From contig CAZZCS010000003.1 of assembly GCA_964652645.1 (NCBI GenBank), forward strand, positions 1 through 61,622: 61,622 nt of DNA, given 5' to 3'. How positions within the stretch are numbered: the first letter of the stretch is position 1; the number at the start of each line of letters is the position of its first letter. The notes below the pieces were generated by a model that worked only from the letters and a program-made list of their open reading frames with translations, was not told where the DNA came from and ran no database searches. The stretch is from CAZZCS01 sp964652645 (lineage in GTDB: Bacteria > Cloacimonadota > Cloacimonadia > Cloacimonadales > Cloacimonadaceae). The translations under genes and the position numbers were made by a program. Positions 37,201 to 44,121 of the stretch are shown here, piece after piece.

Positions 37201-37462
37201 TACTGTGGAACGTTATCAGGGTTCGGAACGAAAGATCATGATAATATGTCTGCCTCTGCAAAACCGCGGGGATATTCGCTCCATCGAATCTCTAAATTAT
37301 GATGGCAGGATTGATAGAAAATTGAATGTAGCGCTCAGCCGGGCCAAACAGCGAGTGCTGATAATCGGAAACAGGCAAATCTGCTCTCATTCACCGCATT
37401 ATCGAAATCTGATTGACAAAATCACCCAAACAGGAATCATTATCCCAGAAAAGGAGATATAA
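34217..37462 (+). CDS. Dna2-like protein: PD-(D/E)XK nuclease fused to SF1 helicase
   Basis: The 1081-residue protein carries a RecB/Cas4-type nuclease domain with GRLDVLQ (about residue 352), the catalytic VELKSG (about 369) and QVIGYNM. An OB-like segment follows, then a superfamily 1B helicase with Walker A GPPGTGKT (about 688), Walker B DEASQI (about 799), GDQNQLPP, YRMHSEI, ERYQGSE and NVALSRAKQR. This order matches eukaryotic Dna2, which trims flaps and resects DNA ends. I do not see the four-Cys iron-sulphur pattern of Dna2 and Cas4. The likely role is DNA end processing or replication-fork repair, or possibly defence, in the cytoplasm. The first 300 residues match nothing I know. Confidence 0.82.
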   Translation: MNKLLDGDRAESLYKHLAETICKDADPKSTILSIRQIHEQIFKYFCENSSQTLSGLMARLTYAKENLQLSPAQYTQSNILRLICNKIVHEADARISPSELDSAYFVVTNLIEQNSDIKPPDEITSFLKQQNAKPFPPLPKTKKASFQGVVLKHSLEQSGTALSLEVVNEDGDECSVLLRNDSPEFPGRQWTELGKTLWKYASISLSMLSVVTGRENHFMSNPQTQVVVEPDFLIDISVLAECFDHKSFHPEFFILSRMITEASNDKTLGGKAVNSILDELILDPEKDFKDSFSRFITDNPFSMIAEGYSKVLEMYHKIEGVHLKNLQDFAQSVQGDEVLLEASFIAPSCGLQGRLDVLQKNRDKYSIVELKSGRPPADGLWKQNHMQVIGYNMMINQCYGRQNCVSSSIFYSQDSKKPHRAVVSIAKLEQELMHCRNRVMGILYILATDPRKFFDWLKMSNPNYQNQILDRKLDQIRSALLSLEAYEYEWLLEMVKSIIIEIWHAKIGSTGTRDASVYGFNALWRQSSKAKIDNYELITDLRINSVTHNCVNLALEGDKTITNFRSGDIVVFYQKDRAVDKQELIRGKIIAIDADSLSIQIRGGAKNNSRLSQDKLWSIEHDMYESSLYTPLASVFNFVSNEDFRHRRPIFLGIQAPGFKEDKASTEDYIEGIINRIEAAEDYFIVQGPPGTGKTSGLLCKYLKKQQDTGKTILVLSFTNRAIDEICLNLDRQQVPYIRTGASATIAEMLLSNRIAGKKFRQIEQVLTDNKIWISTVQSCNAWYPDFLKMHKVDELIIDEASQIIEASILGLISHVPKVVLIGDQNQLPPIVVQPDRVYSFSDPRLQGLQYTSYNQSLLERLFALSKHNSWDSARFMLFKHYRMHSEIAGLISHYYDDKLQAICDPQFALLVQDSAPEQPALLSKRIVWIDTAASVHAHYDLAQVELLPKIIKQLIDSSELEDLERDIGIISPFRAMNMAILKSLPSEWQAITVDTVERYQGSERKIMIICLPLQNRGDIRSIESLNYDGRIDRKLNVALSRAKQRVLIIGNRQICSHSPHYRNLIDKITQTGIIIPEKEI

Positions 37463-37463
37463 A

Positions 37464-37772
37464 ATGGCAAATCAAAATCAACAGCAACAACCTCTGAACA
37501 TCAAAATCGACGAAAAAGTCGGCGAAGGCACCTATGCAAATTTCTTTATGATCACAAACAACCCCTCGGAATTCGTAATTGACTGTGGCAGATTGCTCCC
37601 CGGTATTCCAGATGTAAAGATTTACAGCCGTGTCCTTACCACTCCCCAACATGCCAAGCAGCTCTTACAAATCCTCGAGAAAAATATAGATGCCTTCGAA
37701 AAGCAATTCGGAGAGATCAAACTCTTTGGCCAACAGGAGAATAAAGGCGTCGGTTTCAAGCCTCAACCCTAA
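37464..37772 (+). CDS. DUF3467 family protein
   Basis: The ATG at 37464 is preceded by AAGGAGA, two bases after the helicase stop, and gives 102 residues; an upstream in-frame ATG inside the helicase gene is less likely. The sequence IKIDEKVGEGTYANFFMITN, then FVIDCGRLLPGIPDVKIYSRV and TPQHAKQLLQIL is typical of DUF3467, a small cytoplasmic family of unknown function common in Bacteroidota and related phyla. The stop codon is part of the terminator stem that follows. Confidence 0.85.
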   Translation: MANQNQQQQPLNIKIDEKVGEGTYANFFMITNNPSEFVIDCGRLLPGIPDVKIYSRVLTTPQHAKQLLQILEKNIDAFEKQFGEIKLFGQQENKGVGFKPQP

Positions 37773-37805
37773 CCTGTATAATCGTCGTTCCGAATTAGGG
37801 TTTTT
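37765..37805 (+). terminator. Terminator overlapping the DUF3467 stop codon
   Basis: An 8-bp stem AACCCTAA/TTAGGGTT (37765-37772 and 37795-37802) with a 22-nt loop and T residues after it. The left arm contains the stop codon of the upstream gene. The long loop lowers confidence. Confidence 0.65.
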
Positions 37806-37842
37806 CATACTGAATGTGATATAGGAACCAATATTTTGATTA

Positions 37843-37961
37843 CATAGTGGGGGCTCGGGGTACCCGGGGCTGAGCTTGCTCAGACCAGAGTGCTCAGACG
37901 TGACTCGCCCGTTCAATACGCGGCAATGCGTATAAGAGATCCCCGTCCCGCCTCTACTATG
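37843..37961. repeat. Foldable 119-nt intergenic element, possible non-coding RNA
   Basis: The ends can pair as a 12-bp helix with two G-U pairs (37843-37854 with 37950-37961), followed inwards by CGGGG/CCCCG (37856-37860 with 37941-37945). Inside are two small hairpins: CTGAG-CTTG-CTCAG (37870-37883) and ATACGC/GCGTAT with a 6-nt loop (37916-37933). GCTCAGAC is also present twice (37878 and 37892). It lies between convergent genes, so it is not a leader. It could be a stable RNA, a bidirectional transcription barrier or a dispersed repeat. It does not match 5S, SRP, tRNA or tmRNA features I know. Confidence 0.5.
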
Positions 37962-38016
37962 AAACCTTACGTTTTATATGGATCCATAACATTTGCTGGG
38001 AATACCTCAGCTTTCT

Positions 38017-39696
38017 TTATACCCGAGTCAGCTTTCTGTAGGTAATTCTCTTGGGGATCAAAGCTTTTTCCCCCAAGCGCTCCAGCTTGTTTTCCTCGTA
38101 GTCACTGAAGTTCCCTTCGAACCACTTCACAGTACTTTCACCTTCAAAAGCCAGGATATGGGTACAGATTCTATCCAGGAAATAGCGATCGTGGCTGATG
38201 ACCACAGCGCATCCAGCAAAATCCAGCAAGGCTTCTTCCAGGGCATGGATGGTATAGACATCAAGGTCGTTTGTGGGTTCGTCGAGCAGTAATACATTGC
38301 CTCCAGCTTGCAGGGTGAGTGCCAGATAGGCACGGTTCTTTTCGCCACCGCTCAGGATATTGATGGGCTTGATGTGCTCTTTACTGGAGAAGTTAAATTT
38401 GCTGATGTACTCGCGTACATTGAGTTCCCGATCGCCAATCTTCAAGATGTCTCTGCCCTCGCCTATGAGTTCCAGCAAGGTTTTATCGGATTTCATCATT
38501 CTGTTTTGATCCACATAGGAGAGTTTCACCGTTTCGCCGATCTTGATTTCTCCAGCATCAGGAGTGATGTTTCCCACAATCATTTCAAAGAGGGTAGTCT
38601 TACCCGCTCCATTGGGGCCGATTACGCCGACAATGCCACCTGCAGGGAGCTTAAATTCGAGATTTTCATAGAGTAACTTTTCGTCGTAGCCTTTGGATAC
38701 AGCAGTGGCCTGAATCACGTTAGTGCCCAGCTTGGGGCCAGGGAAGATCGTGATCTGCTCTGTTGTGTTTTCCTTTTTATACTGCTCGGAAGCCATCTTT
38801 TCATAGTTTTGGATACGGGCCTTACTCTTGGCCTGACGCGCCTTGGGGCTGCTGCGGATCCAGTCCAGTTCATCAGCCAGGGCTTTCTGGCGCTTACTTT
38901 CCGATTTCTTTTCGTTTGCCAGACGGTTCTGTTTTTGCTCCAGCCAGGAAGAGTAGTTTCCCTTGTATGGAATCCCTTCCCCGCGATCAAGTTCCAAAAT
39001 CCAGCCTGCCACATTATCCAGAAAATAGCGATCATGGGTGATGGCGATCACGGTGCCTTTATACTGCTTCAGATGATGCTCCAGCCAGAGAATAGTCTCG
39101 GCGTCCAGATGGTTTGTAGGCTCGTCCAGTAGTAAAATATCAGGCTCCTGAAGTAGCAATCTGCAAAGAGCCACCCGGCGCTTTTCTCCACCGGAGATTA
39201 CGCGGATCGGAAGGTCTGCCGGGGGACAGCGTAAAGCATCCATGGCCAGCTCGAGCCTGCTATCCAAATCCCATGCACTATAGGCATCAAGTTTGTCCTG
39301 TACCTTGCCCTGCTCTTCCAGGAGTGTATTCATCTCATCATCGGTCATGGGTTCCATAAACTTCATGTTGATTTCTTCATATCTTTTGAGCAATTCGACG
39401 GATTCACTTACGGCTTCCTGAACTATATCCAGCACTGTCTTATCCGGTTCTAGCTTGGGATCCTGCTCCAGGTAACCAATGGTATAGCCCTTGGACATGG
39501 CGACTTCCCCGATAAAGTCCTTATCCAGGCCTGCCATAATCTTGAGTAGGGTACTCTTGCCGGAACCGTTCAATCCCACGACTCCAATCTTTGCTCCGTA
39601 GTAATAACCCAGATATATGTCCTTGAGAATGTACTTCTTGTCGTCCACGACCTTGCCGACTCCAGACATTGAATATATCACCTTGTTCTCTTCCAT
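38017..39696 (-). CDS. ettA: Energy-dependent translational throttle protein EttA
   Basis: The 559-residue ABC-F ATPase is the expected length for EttA (555 in E. coli). Both ABC modules are intact: GLNGSGKST and SGGEKRR with LLLDEPTNHLD in the first half, GPNGAGKTT and LSGGEKNRAYLA with LLLDEPTNDLD in the second. The arm and linker (ELDRGEGIPYKGNYSSWLEQK, given here as a 21-residue region at about 240-260) fit EttA. It binds the ribosomal E site and couples the first peptide bond to cellular energy. It is divergently oriented to the second ABC-F gene. Confidence 0.93.
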   Translation of the reverse strand: MEENKVIYSMSGVGKVVDDKKYILKDIYLGYYYGAKIGVVGLNGSGKSTLLKIMAGLDKDFIGEVAMSKGYTIGYLEQDPKLEPDKTVLDIVQEAVSESVELLKRYEEINMKFMEPMTDDEMNTLLEEQGKVQDKLDAYSAWDLDSRLELAMDALRCPPADLPIRVISGGEKRRVALCRLLLQEPDILLLDEPTNHLDAETILWLEHHLKQYKGTVIAITHDRYFLDNVAGWILELDRGEGIPYKGNYSSWLEQKQNRLANEKKSESKRQKALADELDWIRSSPKARQAKSKARIQNYEKMASEQYKKENTTEQITIFPGPKLGTNVIQATAVSKGYDEKLLYENLEFKLPAGGIVGVIGPNGAGKTTLFEMIVGNITPDAGEIKIGETVKLSYVDQNRMMKSDKTLLELIGEGRDILKIGDRELNVREYISKFNFSSKEHIKPINILSGGEKNRAYLALTLQAGGNVLLLDEPTNDLDVYTIHALEEALLDFAGCAVVISHDRYFLDRICTHILAFEGESTVKWFEGNFSDYEENKLERLGEKALIPKRITYRKLTRV

Positions 39697-39884
39697 TTCT
39701 TCCTCAATCTATGTTTTTTCTTTGATATCTATAACGCTATGTAAGACAAGCTTTTTTTGAGAAGCTAAGATGTCAAGCTTGTGATGAATCATGCTCTTTT
39801 AGCTCGCTCACATATCCACACAAGACTTGACAGCATTTCCATATTCACCAATCTTGCACTAAATAACTACAGGAGGTAGGTTTG
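39697..39884. other. Intergenic region between divergent ABC-F genes
   Basis: The left part is the ettA leader. A TTGACA lies on the plus strand at 39827-39832, 58 bases before the leader ORF, and another on the minus strand (39776-39771) facing ettA, but neither has a convincing -10 box. No gene is seen. Confidence 0.4.
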
Positions 39885-39902
39885 ATGCGTCAGCAAAACT
39901 AA
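39885..39902 (+). CDS. Candidate five-codon leader peptide (MRQQN)
   Basis: An ATG at 39885 opens a five-codon frame MRQQN that ends in TAA at 39902. AGGAGG at 39871-39876 is a stronger ribosome-binding site than most in the window and is 8 bases upstream. A long hairpin (39905-39958) begins three bases after the stop, and the ABC-F gene starts 94 bases later. Antibiotic-resistance ABC-F and erm genes are often controlled by ribosome stalling on such short leaders, so this reading is plausible; the peptide itself is not a known arrest sequence. Confidence 0.5.
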   Translation: MRQQN

Positions 39903-39904
39903 AG

Positions 39905-39958
39905 GTAACAGCTCTCGCATTGAAAAAATCTAATCTCTTTCAAGCATAGAGCTGTTAC
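39905..39958 (+). promoter_or_regulatory. Leader hairpin upstream of the ABC-F gene
   Basis: GTAACAGCTCT (39905-39915) pairs perfectly over 11 bp with AGAGCTGTTAC (39948-39958). Within the 32-nt loop TTGAAA and TTTCAA (around 39920 and 39939) form a second stem. There is no T-run after it, so it is not a simple terminator; it could control translation or mRNA stability. The ribosome-binding site of the ABC-F gene (GGAGGA, 39988-39993) lies outside the stem. Confidence 0.6.
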
Positions 39959-39996
39959 TGCCGGATTCCCAAGAAACATCATCGCATGGAGGAATT

Positions 39997-41646
39997 ATGC
40001 AGTTCATTCAGCTCTCAAATATCTATTTTACGTACCCGGATTACTATCAGCCAATCCTGGAAGGGGTCAATCTTGTGATTTCGACAGGTGAAAAAATTGC
40101 TCTGATTGGCGTAAACGGATCGGGCAAGACAACTCTATTACATATAATCCAGGGAAATCTCGCGCCTCTAAAAGGAAGTATAATCTATCCAACCTCACGT
40201 CCTGCAATCGCTTATCTTTCTCAGGATGTAAAAGTCACGAGGCCAGTGACCGTGTCTGACTTTCTGCTCGAGCAGCGACCTGAGATATCTGGCGTGATCC
40301 ATAGAATCGATGAACTCTCGAGGCGTGATAGACTCTCCACAGCAGAGGGTCTGGAGCTTTCGGAACTCTGGTATGAATATGGTGCCAGGAATGCTTCAGA
40401 TTGGCAGCAAGAAGTGAACTCTCTGCTGGCCGAGATGAATCTGGATTACCTAAAGGATAGAATCGCCAGCACTCTTTCTGGGGGAGAATCTACCAGACTC
40501 CAGATAGCAGCGCTCCTGCTGGGGCATCCCGATATTATTATCCTGGATGAGCCCACAAATCACATGGATTTAAAACATCTGGAATGGTTTGAGGCCTGGC
40601 TGCGAGACTATCAAGGGGCAGTTCTGTATGTCTCTCACGATCGTGTTTTCATCGACAAAACAGCCACCAAAATCGCTGAGCTATCACAAGGACGACTGGA
40701 AGAAAGGTCTGGAAACTATCAGAGCTTTACCAAAGACCGGGCAGAGCTGCAAAACCATCAGATGGATAAGTATCTCGAACGGGAGAGACTGATAGTAAAG
40801 CTCAACGAAGCGGCTCAGAAGCGACGTTCGTGGGCCAAGTCATATCAGAAGGAAACAAGTGCCGAGGGCGGAGGCTTTGTCTATGAATCAGTGTTTAATG
40901 CAGCCCGTACCCAGATGCAACAGGCCAGAAACATCGAGAAACGGATCAAAATGCTTCAGGACAGGTATCCCGTCGAAAAGCCTCTTCGAGAAAAGCCACA
41001 TTCTGTTCGCTTTGACGGGGGGCAGGGAGGTTCCAAAGCCTTGATTGGCATATCAGGACTGAGCTTCAAGTATGAGGACGAATGGATCTTGCAAGACCTC
41101 TATATGTCTCTGGATGCGTCGGATAAGCTATGGCTTTCCGGGGAAAACGGGAGTGGAAAAACTACTCTATTGAAGCTGATGGCAGGAGAATTGGTCCCAA
41201 TCCAAGGAGAGATTGCCTACGCCAGTCGCCTCAAGATTGGATATTATCAGCAGGATCTGACCTGTCTGGACGTTCATATCAGTGTACTCGATTATCTGGG
41301 ACAGGTATGTAGCGACGAGCAACAGATCAGGACATATCTGGGCTGCCTGGGAGTGAAAAGTGCACTGGCATTTGAACTGATTGGCAGCCTTTCCTGGGGA
41401 GAAAGAGCAAAGATTCAGCTCGTCTACCTGCTGCTAGGGGACAATAACGTCTTGCTCCTCGATGAACCGACGAATCATCTCGATATTCGGAGCCGGGAAA
41501 TGCTGGAGGAAGCTCTGGAAGACTACAAGGGAGCCCTAGTCTTTGTCTCTCACGATCGTGCTTTTATAAACCTTTTGTCCAATCGAATCTTCTGTCTGGA
41601 TCAAAAAATCCTGGAAATCCAGGGAGGGTCAGTATGCAGAACCTGA
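39997..41646 (+). CDS. ABC-F family ATPase, possible ribosome-protection protein
   Basis: The 549-residue protein has two ABC domains and no membrane segment. The first has GVNGSGKTTLL, LSGGESTRLQIA and LDEPTNHMD; the second has GENGSGKTTLL, the unusual signature LSWGERAKIQLV in place of LSGGE, and LDEPTNHLD. The linker between them (about residues 245-320) is charged and helical, as in proteins that reach the ribosomal P site. ABC-F members protect the ribosome from drugs or resolve stalled translation. The shape and the preceding leader ORF suggest the antibiotic-resistance type (Lsa, Vga, Msr group), but the exact subfamily is not decided from sequence reading alone. A GGAGGA site precedes the ATG. 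Confidence 0.85.
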   Translation: MQFIQLSNIYFTYPDYYQPILEGVNLVISTGEKIALIGVNGSGKTTLLHIIQGNLAPLKGSIIYPTSRPAIAYLSQDVKVTRPVTVSDFLLEQRPEISGVIHRIDELSRRDRLSTAEGLELSELWYEYGARNASDWQQEVNSLLAEMNLDYLKDRIASTLSGGESTRLQIAALLLGHPDIIILDEPTNHMDLKHLEWFEAWLRDYQGAVLYVSHDRVFIDKTATKIAELSQGRLEERSGNYQSFTKDRAELQNHQMDKYLERERLIVKLNEAAQKRRSWAKSYQKETSAEGGGFVYESVFNAARTQMQQARNIEKRIKMLQDRYPVEKPLREKPHSVRFDGGQGGSKALIGISGLSFKYEDEWILQDLYMSLDASDKLWLSGENGSGKTTLLKLMAGELVPIQGEIAYASRLKIGYYQQDLTCLDVHISVLDYLGQVCSDEQQIRTYLGCLGVKSALAFELIGSLSWGERAKIQLVYLLLGDNNVLLLDEPTNHLDIRSREMLEEALEDYKGALVFVSHDRAFINLLSNRIFCLDQKILEIQGGSVCRT

Positions 41647-41690
41647 TTCGGAGCCAGACGAAGAAATCTAGCAGTAGTGCATATTGGTTC

Positions 41691-41717
41691 TTGACAGGTT
41701 TTTTGATTGTGTAGATA
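41691..41717 (+). promoter_or_regulatory. Possible promoter of the polysaccharide cluster
   Basis: TTGACA (41691-41696) and TAGATA (41712-41717), 15 nt apart, 32 nt before the ATG at 41749. No other promoter-like break is evident in the cluster up to 61510. Confidence 0.4.
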
Positions 41718-41748
41718 GTGAGAACGACTAAGCAGAAATGAGGATGAG

Positions 41749-44112
41749 ATGAGAAAGCTCTTGTATGTCGATGTTCCTTTTCAGGGTTTGCAAGGGGGGG
41801 ATAAGAACCGTAGCAATTTTATCTGGGATACGATTAAGAGTAGTTTCGATGCGGATTTACTCCTGATTCGCGGCAAAGAGTATCAGGAAACCGCAGTTCC
41901 GGAACACGGAGGTTACGATCAAATTTTCTACCTGGAGACGTCTGCCCACCAGATATATCAGCCAGAGGCGATCTATTCCTTTGACGCAGAGCAAAAAAGA
42001 AAGTTTCGCCAGATTGTCGATAGTAAACGCTATGAAGTGATAATCTTTCGCTTTTTGAGCACTTACCACCTGGCTGCAATAGCCGGTAAAGCCTTGCCGG
42101 ATTGTAAGATAGTGATCGATGTCGATATGCTCTTTTCTCGAATTTCTGAGCTTAGTTGGTCTCAGGACAAGAGCCTGAAAAACCGTTATCATCTGCTCGA
42201 AATGACAAAGCTCAAAGCCTTTGAACTCCTGGCTTTCAGGAAAGATTTTTACTATTGTTTTACCAACAACTACGAGCGAGACCTGGCTATCAGAAGGTAC
42301 AAGCTCAAGCCAGGCAATGCCTTCATCTTTCCAAACATGATGCCCTCTATCTCAGAGGTGGAGGAAGCAGTGGAACCCAAGGAAAAATACATTCTCTTTT
42401 TTGGAACCCTCAATTCTGTGGCAAATCAGGACGCTTTCATCCATCTGGCTTCCGATATCTATCCCCGGATTTCCAAAAAAATGCAGGATAAGGACATATA
42501 TCTCTACATTGCAGGCAAAAACCCAAGCTCGATTCATAAGCAATATGGTGGAGGACGGATTAAGGTGCTAGGTGCTGTGGATGATATGGCAGCGCTGATC
42601 AGAGGCGCGCTCTTCGTCGTACTTCCCTTGCGCATAGCCTCCGGCACCAGGACTCGGATTCTGGAAGCGGCTCTGTGGAGCAAAGCGGTAATTACCAGCA
42701 CAATCGGCGCAGAAGGTTTCGAATTTGGACCGGACGAGATCTATATAAAAGATAAGCCAGAAGCATTTGCTGCCTGCATCCTGGATCTGATTCAACGCCC
42801 CGCAGATGCCCTGGCAGTGGGTAAAGCGCTAGCGCTCAGGTCCCGCTCACTCTATGCTCCAGAGGTCGTGGCAAAGAACTTTATGAACCTGCTGGACGAT
42901 AAGCCAGAGCCTTCGGAGCAAGAGCTGCCTTCTCGAAAGCTGAAGCTGGCGATAGTGACTAATAGATTCTATCCCGAAGTGGGCGGAGCCGAGACAAACA
43001 TCTATTATCAGGCTCGATTACTGGCTGAGAACTATGATGTTACGATTATCTGTCCCAAGAGAATTAAGAAATCCAAGCTCGAGCAGATCGATGGCTTTAG
43101 GGTGCTGAGGCTGTTCGACGTGTACAACTTTCCAGCCAAGTACCCAAATCTAAAAGCAAAGACCCTCTGCCCGGAGCTTCTAATTCATATTCTGGCTGGT
43201 GAATACGATGTAGTACAGTGCTTCCCGGCAATAAACTATAACAATATGCTGGCTTTTACTGCTGCCAAGCTGAAGGGCATCCCCTATGTCATGTGTTTCT
43301 TCGATTTTATAGATTATGCCAGCGTGATCAGGAGTGAGGGCAAGATAGACCCCAATGTCCTGACTACTGTAAAACCCAGCAAAATGCAGCGTTTACTGCT
43401 CAAAGGGATGGATTATAGCTTTGCAATTGCCGATAAAGAGATAGCCTTTATCCGCAAGTTCAATACCAGGGTGGAGTACTCCCCTGTACCTATCCTGCTG
43501 GATGAATACGAGCAAGATGTACCCAATCCCAGAGCCCGGCTGGGACTCACGGATCAGGATTTCATCTTCCTGTGTCTGGGTAGAGTGTCTTACATAAAGG
43601 GACAGGACATTGCCCTGCAGGCCTTTGCCAAAGCGCTAACCCAGATTCCGAATGGGAAACTGGTCTTCGTGGGCAGAACGGATTATGAGCAAGAGTTCTT
43701 CGAGACCATGCAAGCCTTTATCACCCAGAATGCCATGCAAGACAGAGTCTTCTTCACTGGAATGGTGGAACGTGAGGAGGTCTTGGGATGGCTGCGATAT
43801 TCCGATATTCACGTAATCCCGGTCAGGTTTATGAATTCTGGAGCTGTCGTGGTGGAAAGCTGGATCAGTGATACCCCTGTACTACAAAGCGATGTGGTGG
43901 ATCCGAATCTGGTGGTGGACGATTACAATGGATACCTATTCCCCTCCGAGGATGTGAATGCCTGTGCTTCCAAGATGGTGCAGGCTTATCTAAAAAAAGA
44001 AAGGCTTGTGCTGTTCTCAGAACGTGGGAAAGCGCTCGTAAAGACAAAGTACACCTACGATTATCTGATTGATCTCTACGGAAAAGTATACAGAAAACTG
44101 ACTAGTAGATGA
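41749..44112 (+). CDS. Tandem-fused glycosyltransferase with two GT-B modules
   Basis: The 787-residue protein holds two complete GT-B glycosyltransferase units. The first (about 1-385) has YILFFGTLNSVANQDAF at the nucleotide-binding half and GTRTRILEAALWSKAVITS as its acidic donor site. The second (about 399-787) begins with LAIVTNRFYPEVGGAETN, the classical GT4 N-terminus, and has FLCLGRVSYIKGQDIALQAF and VVVESWISDTPVLQSDV. Each should move a sugar from a nucleotide donor to a growing glycan on a lipid carrier at the cytoplasmic face. The fusion may add two sugars in sequence. It opens the cluster, after a GAGG site. Confidence 0.85.
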   Translation: MRKLLYVDVPFQGLQGGDKNRSNFIWDTIKSSFDADLLLIRGKEYQETAVPEHGGYDQIFYLETSAHQIYQPEAIYSFDAEQKRKFRQIVDSKRYEVIIFRFLSTYHLAAIAGKALPDCKIVIDVDMLFSRISELSWSQDKSLKNRYHLLEMTKLKAFELLAFRKDFYYCFTNNYERDLAIRRYKLKPGNAFIFPNMMPSISEVEEAVEPKEKYILFFGTLNSVANQDAFIHLASDIYPRISKKMQDKDIYLYIAGKNPSSIHKQYGGGRIKVLGAVDDMAALIRGALFVVLPLRIASGTRTRILEAALWSKAVITSTIGAEGFEFGPDEIYIKDKPEAFAACILDLIQRPADALAVGKALALRSRSLYAPEVVAKNFMNLLDDKPEPSEQELPSRKLKLAIVTNRFYPEVGGAETNIYYQARLLAENYDVTIICPKRIKKSKLEQIDGFRVLRLFDVYNFPAKYPNLKAKTLCPELLIHILAGEYDVVQCFPAINYNNMLAFTAAKLKGIPYVMCFFDFIDYASVIRSEGKIDPNVLTTVKPSKMQRLLLKGMDYSFAIADKEIAFIRKFNTRVEYSPVPILLDEYEQDVPNPRARLGLTDQDFIFLCLGRVSYIKGQDIALQAFAKALTQIPNGKLVFVGRTDYEQEFFETMQAFITQNAMQDRVFFTGMVEREEVLGWLRYSDIHVIPVRFMNSGAVVVESWISDTPVLQSDVVDPNLVVDDYNGYLFPSEDVNACASKMVQAYLKKERLVLFSERGKALVKTKYTYDYLIDLYGKVYRKLTSR

Positions 44113-44121
44113 GTTAAAGCC

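Noticed and set aside
34217..37462. Cas4-like nuclease motif as a sign of a CRISPR-Cas locus
   Set aside because: The nuclease is fused to a Dna2-type helicase, and no cas1, cas2 or repeat array is in the window.
37843..37961. Considered as tRNA, 5S rRNA or SRP RNA because of length and GTTCAAT/GCTCAG strings
   Set aside because: The D-arm and T-arm distances do not fit a tRNA, and conserved 5S and SRP core sequences are absent on both strands.
39905..39958. Hairpin as a Rho-independent terminator
   Set aside because: The 11-bp stem is not followed by a T-run, and the loop is 32 nt.
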